NCBI RefSeq assembly: GCF_016756615.1 | Contig: NZ_AP023262.1 | Coordinates: 6,697,501-6,761,500 of the forward strand | Direction: 5' to 3' | DNA length: 64,000 nucleotides | DNA from: Mesorhizobium sp. L-8-3 | GTDB lineage: Bacteria > Pseudomonadota > Alphaproteobacteria > Rhizobiales > Rhizobiaceae | Part shown: piece after piece, positions 51,113-59,600 of the stretch | Layout of the letters: each line of letters begins with the position of its first letter | Position numbering within the stretch: the first letter of the stretch is position 1 | Position numbers and translations under genes: made by a program | Notes under the pieces: model-generated | Seen by the model: only the letters and a program-made list of their open reading frames with translations | The model's database searches: none | What the model was told of the DNA's origin: nothing

Positions 51113-51598
51113 TCACGCTCCGCCATCGCCCAGCATGCTATGGAGCAGGTGGAGGAGTTGGTCGCGCTCTTTCGGCTGGAGCCGGGCGAGCACGCGGCTC
51201 TCATGTTCGGCCTGCAGACCCATGGCCTCGGCGAGCAACCTTTCACCGGCGTCGGTGAGGAACAAGGCGTGGGAGCGGCGATCGTTCAGCGCGGGCTCGC
51301 GGCGGGCAAGACCGCGTTTCTCCAAGGTGTCGATGATCGGCACGAGATTGGTGCGCTGAAGTCCAAGAGCTTCGCTCACCGCGGTCTGGGTCAAGCCCGG
51401 ATTGGCGTTGACAACGCAAAGCACGCTGAAGGAAGCGGGCCTCAGGCCGACCGCCGCCATAGTGCCGATAAAATCCTCGAAGACCATCAGCTGGGCGCGG
51501 CGCAGCATATAGCCGACGAAGGACGGCAGGGGATCGAGGCGCGGCGCAGAGGAGTCGCGGCTTGTCGGTCTCTGCTCGATTGTACCGTGGTCCGACAA
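51113..51598 (-). CDS. MarR-family regulator (CouR/FerR-like)
   Basis: A 161-residue MarR protein. The winged helix is seen in LTQTAVSEALGLQRTNLVPI and the wing in REPALNDRRSHALFLTDAG. In other bacteria MarR-type CouR or FerR repressors next to feruloyl-CoA synthase genes respond to p-coumaroyl-CoA or feruloyl-CoA. The context here (ligase, hydratase, Liv transporter) matches that role. It is divergent from the permease gene at 51723, and candidate operators lie on both sides of it. Confidence 0.88.
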   Translation of the reverse strand: MSDHGTIEQRPTSRDSSAPRLDPLPSFVGYMLRRAQLMVFEDFIGTMAAVGLRPASFSVLCVVNANPGLTQTAVSEALGLQRTNLVPIIDTLEKRGLARREPALNDRRSHALFLTDAGERLLAEAMGLQAEHESRVLARLQPKERDQLLHLLHSMLGDGGA

Positions 51599-51651
51599 GA
51601 ACGTTCCTCCATTTTTCGTCCAAGCAGCCTCTTGGCTTTGCCCGCAAGATA

Positions 51652-51666
51652 GTTATACGATATTAC
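51652..51666. promoter_or_regulatory. Candidate MarR operator at the transporter promoter
   Basis: GTTATACGATATTAC has arms GTTAT and ATTAC, one base away from the site at 51075-51089. It lies between the divergent MarR (start 51598) and permease (start 51723) genes, so binding could control both. Confidence 0.5.
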
Positions 51667-51722
51667 AATCCAAGGGGTAGAACTTCAACCCCTCCGGCCA
51701 CGACCTCGGGAGGAGAAAGAGC

Positions 51723-52757
51723 GTGGACCCAGTCGTTCTTGCGTTCCTGGTCCAGGACGGTGTGACCAACGGCGCCATCTATGCGCTGCTCGGCCTGGCC
51801 CTCGTCCTCGTCTTTTCGGTAACGCGCGTCATCTTCATTCCGCAGGGCGAATTCGTCACTTATGGCGCTCTCACCCTTGCCAGCCTTGATGCGGGCCGCT
51901 TGCCCGGAACGGCCACGCTGCTGCTTTGCTTCGGCGTCGCCGCCTTGCTGCTCGATCTGTGGGATGCACGAGGCGAACTGCAGATCCGGGCACTGCTACG
52001 AAGCGTGCTCTTGAACCTCGCGCTTCCCGCGGCGATCTACTGCGTCCTCATTCTGCTCGCTCCGGTCGGACTCGCGCCAGTCGGCAAGGCGTTGCTGACG
52101 ATACTGCTGATCGCCCCGATGGGCGCATACCTCTATCGCATCGCCTATCGTCCACTCGCCGATGCCTCGGTGCTGGTACTGCTGATCACCTCGGTCGGCG
52201 TACATCTGGCCATGATGGGGCTCGGCCTCTTCTTTTTCGGCGCGGAAGGACTGCGCGGCCGGCCGCTCGCGGCGGGCAGCTACGCTCTCGGCTTTCTCCC
52301 CGTCTCGGCGCAGAGCCTGTGGATCTACGGCACCACGATCGCGGTCATGGTCGGACTCTATGTGTTCTTCGAGAAGACCATCCTCGGCAAGGCACTGAGG
52401 GCGACGGCCGCCAACCGGCTGGGCGCGCGCCTCGTCGGCATCCCTACCCAGTTGACCGGCGGCACGGCCTTCGTCCTCGCCGCGATCATCGGCGCCGTTT
52501 CCGGCGTGCTCATCTCGCCGGTCACGACGATCTATTACGACACGGGCTTCCTGATGGGGCTCAAGGGGTTCGTGGGAGCCATCCTCGGCGGACTGGCGAG
52601 TTTCCCGGTCACCGCGCTCGCAGCCCTCGGCGTCGGGCTGGTCGAGGCTTTTGCCTCCTTCTTCGCCAGCAGCTACAAGGAGATCATCGTCTTCGCCCTG
52701 ATCATTCCCTTCCTGCTGTGGCGCTCCATTGCGGCCGGCGAGCATGAGGAGGAATAG
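51723..52757 (+). CDS. Liv-type ABC transporter permease (LivH-like, second system)
   Basis: A 344-residue permease, longer than usual for LivH (about 290). An insertion of about 50 residues near 65-115 adds a charged loop (LDLWDARGELQIRALL) and a hydrophobic segment. LivH features remain: GAIYALLGLALVLVFSVTRV, IPQGEFVTYG, and GKALRATAANRLGARLVGIP as the ATPase loop. The start codon is GTG at 51723 after GGAGGA. The next gene follows after one base. The likely substrate is a hydroxycinnamate or similar aromatic acid. Confidence 0.9.
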   Translation: MDPVVLAFLVQDGVTNGAIYALLGLALVLVFSVTRVIFIPQGEFVTYGALTLASLDAGRLPGTATLLLCFGVAALLLDLWDARGELQIRALLRSVLLNLALPAAIYCVLILLAPVGLAPVGKALLTILLIAPMGAYLYRIAYRPLADASVLVLLITSVGVHLAMMGLGLFFFGAEGLRGRPLAAGSYALGFLPVSAQSLWIYGTTIAVMVGLYVFFEKTILGKALRATAANRLGARLVGIPTQLTGGTAFVLAAIIGAVSGVLISPVTTIYYDTGFLMGLKGFVGAILGGLASFPVTALAALGVGLVEAFASFFASSYKEIIVFALIIPFLLWRSIAAGEHEEE

Positions 52758-52758
52758 G

Positions 52759-54522
52759 ATGCGCCGGATTCCGGGACTTCTCGCGATCGCCGTCCTTGCG
52801 GCGATCCCACTCCTGCCCGTGCCCCCCTTCTGGATCACGCTGATCAACAATATCGGACTGGCGTCGCTGGTGGCGATCGGGCTCGTCCTTCTGACCGGCG
52901 TCGGAGGACTGACCTCCTTCGGCCAGGCCGCTTTCTGCGGCTTCGGCGCCTACACGACCGCGGTGCTGACCACCGCCTACGGCTTCTCCCCCTGGGCGAC
53001 CCTGCCGTTCTCCCTGCTCGTGGGCGCGGCGGCGGCCCTGCCGCTCGGGCTGATCACCGTGCGCCTTTCCGGCCATTATCTGCCGCTGGGAACCATCGCC
53101 TGGGGCATCGCGCTCTACTACCTGTTCGGCCAGATCGAGATGCTCGGCCGCTTCGACGGCATCTCCGGCATACCCCCGATCGAGCTCGCCGGCCATCGCT
53201 TCATCAGCGGCCAGTCGATCTTCTATCTGATCTGGGCCTTCGTCATCGCCACGGCGCTCGGCGCCCGCAACCTCCTGGATTCCCGGGTCGGACGCGGCAT
53301 AAGGGCGTTGCGCGGCGGCCGCCGGGCGGCCGAAGCCTTCGGTGTGGATATCGTGCGGGCCAAGCTCACCGTCTTCATCTTCGCGGCGGTGGTGGCGGCG
53401 CTGTCAGGCTGGCTCTATGCGCATATGCAGCGGACGGTCAATCCAACACCCTTTGGGCTCAACATGGGCATCGAATATCTGCTCATGGCCGTCATCGGCG
53501 GCGCCGGCCATGTCTGGGGCGCCGTTTTCGGCGCAGCCATCGTGCTGATCCTCAAGGAGATCCTGCAGCGGATCCTGCCCGGGCTTCTCGGAGCCACGGG
53601 CAATTTCGAGATGATCCTGTTCGGCATGCTGCTGGTGGCGATGCTGCAATTCGCGCGCGAAGGGCTTTGGCCCCTCCTGCTGCGGCTGGCACCGACGCGC
53701 AGCCGCGTGCAGGTTGCCGCATCGCAAGGAGCGCTTCCCGGCCGGCGCGATGCGGTGCCGGCGCAAGGCCCTCTCATTCGGGTCGAGAAAGTGCGCAAGG
53801 CCTTCGGCGGCCTTGTCGCAGTCAACGATCTGAGCTTCGACGTGAAGGCCGGCGAGATTGTCGGCCTGATCGGCCCGAACGGTGCGGGCAAGAGTACCAC
53901 CTTCGACCTGATCACCGGAATGCTCGCCCTCACCGGCGGCAGGGTCGCCTTCGGTGGCCGGAAGGAAGGACGGCGCAGTCCGGGCGCGATCGCTCGCCTG
54001 GGGGTCGCGCGCACATTCCAACACGCCAAGATCCTGCCTGACATGACCGTGCTGGAGAATGTCGCGCTCGGCGCGAATCTGCGCGGCTCGGCGGGGGTGG
54101 TGCGCAGCCTGCTGCGCCTCGACCGGAAGGAGGAAACGCTGCTGCTCGCCGAAGCGGAGCGCCAGCTCGAGCGTGTCGGGCTGGCCGAGCACAGGAACCG
54201 CCCGGCCGGCGACCTCGCGCTCGGACAGATCCGCATACTCGAGATCGCCCGCGCGCTGGCGCTCGATCCCACCGTGCTGCTGCTCGACGAGCCCGCTGCC
54301 GGGCTGCGCCACGGGGAAAAGCAGGCGCTTTCGGCGCTTCTGTCCAGATTGCGCAGCGAAGGCATGGCCGTGCTTCTCGTGGAGCACGACATGAGCTTCG
54401 TCATGGGGCTGGTGAACCGTGTCGTGGTGATGGATTTCGGTACGCTGATCGCCGAAGGCACGCCTGCGGAAGTGCGCAGGCACCCAGCCGTGATCGCTGC
54501 CTATCTGGGAGGCGTCGCGTGA
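52759..54522 (+). CDS. LivM-LivG fusion (permease plus ATPase)
   Basis: A 587-residue protein with two domains. Residues 1-310 are a LivM-type permease (LLTGVGGLTSFGQAAFCGFG near 47-66, RGIRALRGGRRAAEAFGVD as contact loop). After a linker of about 30 residues, 340-587 form a LivG-type ATPase with Walker A GPNGAGKST, GVARTFQHAKILPDM, LALGQIRILEIARAL in the signature place (LSxGQ replaced by LALGQ) and Walker B VLLLDEPAAGL. Start at 52759 with a GAGGAGG box. Such fusions occur in HAAT systems and ensure equal amounts of both parts. Confidence 0.92.
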   Translation: MRRIPGLLAIAVLAAIPLLPVPPFWITLINNIGLASLVAIGLVLLTGVGGLTSFGQAAFCGFGAYTTAVLTTAYGFSPWATLPFSLLVGAAAALPLGLITVRLSGHYLPLGTIAWGIALYYLFGQIEMLGRFDGISGIPPIELAGHRFISGQSIFYLIWAFVIATALGARNLLDSRVGRGIRALRGGRRAAEAFGVDIVRAKLTVFIFAAVVAALSGWLYAHMQRTVNPTPFGLNMGIEYLLMAVIGGAGHVWGAVFGAAIVLILKEILQRILPGLLGATGNFEMILFGMLLVAMLQFAREGLWPLLLRLAPTRSRVQVAASQGALPGRRDAVPAQGPLIRVEKVRKAFGGLVAVNDLSFDVKAGEIVGLIGPNGAGKSTTFDLITGMLALTGGRVAFGGRKEGRRSPGAIARLGVARTFQHAKILPDMTVLENVALGANLRGSAGVVRSLLRLDRKEETLLLAEAERQLERVGLAEHRNRPAGDLALGQIRILEIARALALDPTVLLLDEPAAGLRHGEKQALSALLSRLRSEGMAVLLVEHDMSFVMGLVNRVVVMDFGTLIAEGTPAEVRRHPAVIAAYLGGVA

Positions 54523-55229
54523 GCGGTCGGCTGCTCGAGGTCAAGGACATTCGCGTCTCTTACGGCCACGCGGAGATCCTGCACGGCATTTCGCTCGGGA
54601 TGGATGCGGGCAGCATCGTCACGGTGATCGGGGCAAACGGCGCCGGCAAGACGACGTTGCTCAATGCCGTGATGGGCGTGGTCCCCTGCTCCGGGACAGT
54701 GCTTTACGACGGCCGCCCGGCACCCCGCTCCGTCGAGGCCAGGGTTTCCGCCGGCATGTGCCTTGTTCCTGAACGGCGTGAGCTCTTCTCGACCATGACG
54801 GTCGAAGACAATCTCGAGCTCGGCGGCTTCCTGCGGACAGCCGCGGAACGGGGAGACATGCTCGGCGACGTCTACAAGCGTTTTCCGCGCCTGGCGGAGC
54901 GCCGCCGGCAGCTCGCCGGAACGCTTTCCGGGGGCGAGCGTCAGATGCTGGCGCTGGGGCGCGCCCTGATGAGCAGGCCGCGTCTCCTGCTGCTCGACGA
55001 ACCCAGCCTCGGACTTGCGCCGAAGATCGTCGCGGAGATTCTCGCAATCGTGTCGGAGCTGCGTTCCTCTGGCGTGTCGATCCTGCTGGTCGAGCAGAAC
55101 GCGCGGGCCGCATTGGAGATCGCCGACGAGGGCCATCTCGTCGAACTCGGCGAGATAAAGCGATCCGGACCTGCGGCCGAACTTGCCGTCGACCCCGCGC
55201 TCATGGGGAGCTATCTCGGGGGCGAATGA
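54519..55229 (+). CDS. Liv-type ABC transporter ATPase (LivF-like, second system)
   Basis: A 236-residue ATPase. Walker A GANGAGKTT near 33-41, LVPERRELFSTMTVEDNLEL, signature LSGGERQMLALGRAL near 135-149, Walker B LLLLDEPSLGLAP. The GTG start at 54519 overlaps the fused permease-ATPase gene by four bases (GTGA). It completes the second Liv system. Confidence 0.92.
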   Translation: MSGRLLEVKDIRVSYGHAEILHGISLGMDAGSIVTVIGANGAGKTTLLNAVMGVVPCSGTVLYDGRPAPRSVEARVSAGMCLVPERRELFSTMTVEDNLELGGFLRTAAERGDMLGDVYKRFPRLAERRRQLAGTLSGGERQMLALGRALMSRPRLLLLDEPSLGLAPKIVAEILAIVSELRSSGVSILLVEQNARAALEIADEGHLVELGEIKRSGPAAELAVDPALMGSYLGGE

Positions 55230-55375
55230 GGGTCTGGACGCGTCTCGCCGCTTAAGGGAGCCGGCTTCGTCGCCGCCGGGCGACCGGCTGCGACGGGGAG
55301 TTTGATGGCGCCTCGGGTCCGCGCGCGCAAGTCGAAGCCAACGGCGGCCGAGAACCCATTGCATTCCGTTCCTGC

Positions 55376-55409
55376 GGAGGGCCCTGCAGTGCAGAGCCCA
55401 GGGCCCTCC
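55376..55409. terminator. Bidirectional terminator-like hairpin
   Basis: GGAGGGCCCTG (55376-55386) and CAGGGCCCTCC (55399-55409) form a perfect 11-bp stem with a 12-base loop. It lies between the convergent livF-like gene (end 55229) and the binding-protein gene (end 55419). No clear T-run is present, but position and stem strength fit a terminator for both. Confidence 0.65.
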
Positions 55410-55418
55410 ACAGCCGGC

Positions 55419-56561
55419 TCACTTCACCAGTTCGAACTTTCCGTCCTTGGCCGTCAGCAGCACGACCGCGCGTTCGTCGAGGCCGTAGTGATCGTCGGCC
55501 TTGTATTCGAAGACGCCCTGGCTCGCCGGGAAGGGTCCGCCACTTTCGATGGCGTCGCGAAGCGCTGCCTTGAATTCCGGCGTGCCGGGCTTGGCCTTCT
55601 TCTTGGCCTCGGGGATCGCCTTCTTCAGGATCGCCATGGCATCGTGGATGTGGGCTCCGAACTGGGTGCGCGTGCCGGGGCCGAACTTCGCCTCGTAGGC
55701 GGTCACATAGTCCAGCCCCTCCTTCTTCGTCTCGGAGGAATCCGGCTGCAGTTCGGCCACCATGACAGGCCCCGAGGCGAAGACGGTGTTGTCGACGGAA
55801 GCGCCGGCAATGCGCAGGAAGTCGAAGGTCACGGCGCCATGCGTCTGATAGATCGGGCCCTGGAAGCCACGCTCGCGCAACGCAAGCTGCGGCAGCGCAG
55901 CGCCGGTGCCGGAGGCGCCGACGAAGACGGCGTCCGGCTGCGCCGCGACGAGCTTCAGCACCTGCCCGGAGACCGACGTGTCGGGCCGGGCATAGCGTTC
56001 GTCTGCAATGAGGTTCAGCCCGTAATCCTTGCCGATCGCCTTGAACTGGTTGACCCAGAGATCGCCGTAGGAATCGGAGAAGCCGATATAGCCGACGTTC
56101 TTCACCCCGTCCGCCTGCATCCTGGCAAAGAGCGTGCGGGCGATGAGACCGGCGGCCTGCGGCAGGACAAAGGTCCATTTTCCGCCGGCGACATTGGGCG
56201 GCAGCGGCGAGCAGGCGAGATGCGGCGTCTCGGTCTCAGCCGCCACGCTGGAGACGGCGATCGAGGCCGGGGTCAGGGCCGAGCCGATGATGACATCGAC
56301 CTTGTCGTCGTTGGCGAAGCGTCTCGCATTCGTGGTCGAGACCGACGGATCGCCGGCGTCGTCCAGTACGATCACGTTGAGCTTCTCCCCGTCGACCTCG
56401 TCGGGCCACAACTCCACGGAGTTCTTCAGCGGAATGCCGAGAGCCGCCCCGCTCCCCGTCGACGAAACGGTGACGCCGATCGTGACGTCGGCGCTGGCCG
56501 TACCGGCCAGAATTGGAAGCAAGAAGGTGGCGGCAGCCGCCGCGCGAATGATTCTGTTCAT
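55419..56561 (-). CDS. Liv-type ABC transporter substrate-binding protein (second system)
   Basis: A 380-residue periplasmic binding protein. A signal peptide (MNRIIRAAAAATFLLPILAG, cut after SAD-type site near 24) is followed by VTIGVTVSSTGSGAALGIP, NVIVLDDAGDPSVSTTNARR and VDVIIGSALTP. This pattern is common in binding proteins for aromatic acids, such as CouP-like proteins. The gene faces the transporter genes and has its own promoter region upstream, with a weak MarR-like motif at 56612. It ends in KDGKFELVK. Confidence 0.91.
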   Translation of the reverse strand: MNRIIRAAAAATFLLPILAGTASADVTIGVTVSSTGSGAALGIPLKNSVELWPDEVDGEKLNVIVLDDAGDPSVSTTNARRFANDDKVDVIIGSALTPASIAVSSVAAETETPHLACSPLPPNVAGGKWTFVLPQAAGLIARTLFARMQADGVKNVGYIGFSDSYGDLWVNQFKAIGKDYGLNLIADERYARPDTSVSGQVLKLVAAQPDAVFVGASGTGAALPQLALRERGFQGPIYQTHGAVTFDFLRIAGASVDNTVFASGPVMVAELQPDSSETKKEGLDYVTAYEAKFGPGTRTQFGAHIHDAMAILKKAIPEAKKKAKPGTPEFKAALRDAIESGGPFPASQGVFEYKADDHYGLDERAVVLLTAKDGKFELVK

Positions 56562-56932
56562 GCCAGTCCTCCCGATTGCGCGGTTGGCGAGAAATACGCC
56601 TTGCGCCAATTGTTATACTGTATACGCATTCTTCGGGAGTCAACGAGGCAACGAGCGTCGTGTCGAGGAACGCCGGCGGCGTGACGACCGACATTGCGAT
56701 CAAGGCGCCACCGTGTTCGACATGGCCTTGATCGTCTGCTGCCGGACGGGCGCGGCGCCATCCGCTTCGAAGGCCGTGAGATCGTCGTCTCGCGCTTCCA
56801 CGCTTCGTCCTCGAACCGTTCAGTGTCGTCAGGAGCAGGGCGGGCAGCACGTTGCAATCATCCCTTCCCTACCACCCTTGCCCGCCTTGACCTTGCCCAG
56901 GATTTGTGGCCGAAGAGACGTATTGAAAGGCC
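56562..56932. other. Intergenic stretch; promoter and possible relic
   Basis: About 370 bases between divergent genes. The left part holds a GTTATACTGTATAC motif (56612-56625), resembling the MarR sites near 51.1 and 51.7 kb. The rest has short open frames on both strands without recognisable domains. GAAAGG before 56933 is the ribosome binding site of the DUF2093 gene. Confidence 0.45.
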
Positions 56933-56935
56933 ATG

Positions 56936-57172
56936 ATGATGAACCGCTTTGAAGGTCCGGGCGCCCGCGAGGCGCGTATCCGCTATCTCGATGGCGACTT
57001 CCAGGTCACGAGCCCCGGCGCCTTTGTGCGTTGCGCTGTGACGGGGGAATCGATCCCTCTCGACGAGCTCAAATATTGGAGCGTGGCGCGGCAGGAAGCC
57101 TATGTGAGTGCGGCCGTCTCGCTGAAGCGCGAGCTCGAGACCAACCCTGATCTGCGAAGCCGGCGCGGCTGA
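56936..57172 (+). CDS. DUF2093 protein
   Basis: A 78-residue protein of the DUF2093 family, found mainly in alphaproteobacteria. It shows EARIRYLDGDFQVTSPGAFV, RCAVTGESIPLDELKYWSV and RQEAYVSAAVS. Three ATG codons follow each other (56933, 56936, 56939); the exact start is uncertain. The function is unknown, but it often lies near lpxK, as here, where it converges on it. Confidence 0.85.
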   Translation: MMNRFEGPGAREARIRYLDGDFQVTSPGAFVRCAVTGESIPLDELKYWSVARQEAYVSAAVSLKRELETNPDLRSRRG

Positions 57173-57247
57173 CGGGCACTGCTCTCAGAATTCTCGCCGC
57201 AGCAGGGGCGGCGCGACGGTCGTAGTTCGTGACCCGCCAATGCAATC

Positions 57248-58273
57248 CTATCGCCGCGTACGTTTGCGCCAGGCCGCGAGCGTATCCTCGACGATGCGCT
57301 CCGGCGCGTGCGGAAGCTCGAACACCGCGTCGATCTCCAGCACCGTCAGCCGCCTCAGGAAGGCCTGCTCGGCGGTCGTCCCGTTCCGAAGCCGCACGGC
57401 GTCCTTGGCGGTCGTGATCAGTTCCAGCCCGTTCGCGGCGGCAAGGCTCGTCAGGTCCTCGACATCGTCCGATGTGAACAGGTGGTGATCCGGCAGAGGC
57501 CTGGAGATGACCACCTCGCCGCCGGAGCCTCTTACCGTGTCGAAGAATTTTTCCGGATGGCCGATGCCGGCGAAGGCGAGGAACCGACGGCCGGCGAGCC
57601 TCACCGGATCGCGCGGACGCGCCTTTGCTTCGAACACCGGCTTATTGGCGCGCGAGGCCATGCGCACCACCATGTCGGCGGCAGCCCCCTCGCCCATCTT
57701 GAGCAGCGCGTCGGCCAGGCGAAGCTGTTCGAGCAACGGCGCCCGCATCGGCCCGCCCGGAATGACATGGCCGTTGCCGAGGCCGCGGCGACCATCGACG
57801 ACTAGCAGGGCGTAGTCGATATGGATGCGTGCGCTTTGGAAACCGTCGTCCATGATGAGGAAATCGCAGCCCCTTGCCATGAGCAGCCGGGCGCCGGCGG
57901 CGCGGTTTGGCGTCACCGCCACCGGGCCATGCTCGGCCAGAAGCAGCGGCTCGTCGCCGACATGCCTGGCGCCGTCGTGACCGAGATCGACGACATGGGG
58001 CTGCGAGAAGGAGCCGCCATGCCCCCGCGACAGGAAACCGGGCTTCAGCCCCATCTGCGCGGCCTGCCGAGCAAGCGCGATCGCCACCGGCGTCTTGCCG
58101 GTGCCGCCGACCGTGAAGTTACCGACGCAGAGCACGGGGAGGTCGACAGGCTCGCGCCGCGCCGTCGTCATGCGGCGGCGCGCAACGGCCCCATAGACGG
58201 CCGACAGCGGATAGAGCGCAAAAGCGCGCCAGTCGGGACGCTCCCACCAGAATGGAGGGGCTTCGCTCGCCAT
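57248..58273 (-). CDS. lpxK: Tetraacyldisaccharide 4'-kinase LpxK
   Basis: A 341-residue inner membrane kinase of lipid A synthesis. The P-loop region GNFTVGGTGKTP is at 51-62 and an N-terminal hydrophobic helix anchors it (ALYPLSAVYGAV). Further conserved segments are LSRGHGG, VGDEPLLLA and DDGFQS near 140. It phosphorylates the 4' position of the lipid A disaccharide. It follows waaA after four bases in the minus-strand operon, so Kdo transfer and lipid A phosphorylation are coregulated. Confidence 0.96.
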   Translation of the reverse strand: MASEAPPFWWERPDWRAFALYPLSAVYGAVARRRMTTARREPVDLPVLCVGNFTVGGTGKTPVAIALARQAAQMGLKPGFLSRGHGGSFSQPHVVDLGHDGARHVGDEPLLLAEHGPVAVTPNRAAGARLLMARGCDFLIMDDGFQSARIHIDYALLVVDGRRGLGNGHVIPGGPMRAPLLEQLRLADALLKMGEGAAADMVVRMASRANKPVFEAKARPRDPVRLAGRRFLAFAGIGHPEKFFDTVRGSGGEVVISRPLPDHHLFTSDDVEDLTSLAAANGLELITTAKDAVRLRNGTTAEQAFLRRLTVLEIDAVFELPHAPERIVEDTLAAWRKRTRR

Positions 58274-58277
58274 TTCC

Positions 58278-59600
58278 CTAGCGGCCGTTTCCGTTGCTTT
58301 GCTTGAGCCGCGACTGCACGCTGAGCGGCTGCAGGAAGGGCTCCAGAACCTTCAGCGTCTTGGCCAGCGCGCCGCGCATTTCCTCGACTGTCGCTGCTCC
58401 GGCATCCATCATCTTCTGGCGGGCTTCCGGATTCTTCAGCAGGAAATTGACGGCGCCTGCGAGCATGTCGCGGTCGCGCACCAGCTTGGCTCCGCCGGCA
58501 TCGATCAGCCGCTGATAGGCCTCACGGAAATTCTGGACGTTGCGCCCGGCCAGCACCGCCGTGTTCAGCATGGCCGGTTCCAGGGGATTCTGCCCCCCTT
58601 CCGAGGTGAGCGAGCGCCCGACAAAGGCAATCTCGGTCAGCCTCAGATAGAGGCCCATCTCGCCGATCGTGTCGCCGAGCAGGATGTCGGTCTCGGGCCG
58701 GATCGGATCGCCGAGGCTGCGGCGCACCACATTGAGGCCCATGGCGGCGAACTCCTGGGCGAGAGCTTCCGCACGTTCGGGATGACGTGGCACGATGATG
58801 GTGAGAAGCCCGGGATGGCGCGGCTTCAGCATGGCATGGATCTCGGCGGCCAACTTCTCCTCGCCGTCATGGGTCGATGCGGCGGCCCAGGTCTTGCGCG
58901 CGCCGATCTGCGACTTCAACTGGGCGAGCGCCTTCTCATCGGCGCGCGGCGGATCGGTATCGACCTTGAGGTTGCCCGACACCGTCACCGGCCGGGCGCC
59001 GAGCACGCTGAAGCGCTCGCCGTCGAGATCCGACTGGGCGATGACATGGGCAAGGTTCTCGAACAGCGCCTCGGCGAGAAAGGCGCGTTTCTTCCACGAC
59101 CTGAACGACCGATCCGAGAGACGCCCGTTGACCAGCACCTGCGGCACGCGCCGCGCGCCGAGTTCGAGGATCGTCATCGGCCACAGCTCGGATTCGGCGA
59201 TGATGGCAAGGTCCGGCTGCCAGTGGTCGAGGAAATTGCTCACCGCCGGTTTGAGATCGAGCGGCACATATTGGTGAATGAGGCGGTTGCCGAAGCGCCT
59301 GTCGACGACCTGTGCCGAGGTCACCGTGCCTGTCGTCAGCACGACATGGATGCCGAAGCCGAGAATGCGCTCGATGAGCGGCGCGACCGCATTCGTCTCG
59401 CCGACGCTCGCCGCATGCACCCACACGACTGGCCCTTCGGGCCGGGACATGCGGGTGATGCCGTAGCGCTCGCGGCGGCGGGCGCGGTCCTCCTTGCCTT
59501 TGCTCGCCCGCCAGGCGACATAACCGCCGATGAGCGGATAGGCGGCCGCGCCCGTCCAGCGATAGGTGGTCAGGATTGCGCGCGCCCAGCGTTCGCTCAT
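58278..59600 (-). CDS. waaA: Kdo transferase WaaA (KdtA)
   Basis: A 440-residue glycosyltransferase that adds Kdo to lipid IVA. An N-terminal membrane anchor is followed by WVHAASVGETNAVAPLI near 59-75 with the catalytic Glu, LTTGTVTSAQV, and IIAESELWPMTILEL. The C-terminal domain has VGRSLTSEGGQNPLEPAML near 335-353. The C-terminal tail is slightly extended (KQSNGNGR). It overlaps the DUF374 gene by four bases and precedes lpxK. Confidence 0.96.
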   Translation of the reverse strand: MSERWARAILTTYRWTGAAAYPLIGGYVAWRASKGKEDRARRRERYGITRMSRPEGPVVWVHAASVGETNAVAPLIERILGFGIHVVLTTGTVTSAQVVDRRFGNRLIHQYVPLDLKPAVSNFLDHWQPDLAIIAESELWPMTILELGARRVPQVLVNGRLSDRSFRSWKKRAFLAEALFENLAHVIAQSDLDGERFSVLGARPVTVSGNLKVDTDPPRADEKALAQLKSQIGARKTWAAASTHDGEEKLAAEIHAMLKPRHPGLLTIIVPRHPERAEALAQEFAAMGLNVVRRSLGDPIRPETDILLGDTIGEMGLYLRLTEIAFVGRSLTSEGGQNPLEPAMLNTAVLAGRNVQNFREAYQRLIDAGGAKLVRDRDMLAGAVNFLLKNPEARQKMMDAGAATVEEMRGALAKTLKVLEPFLQPLSVQSRLKQSNGNGR

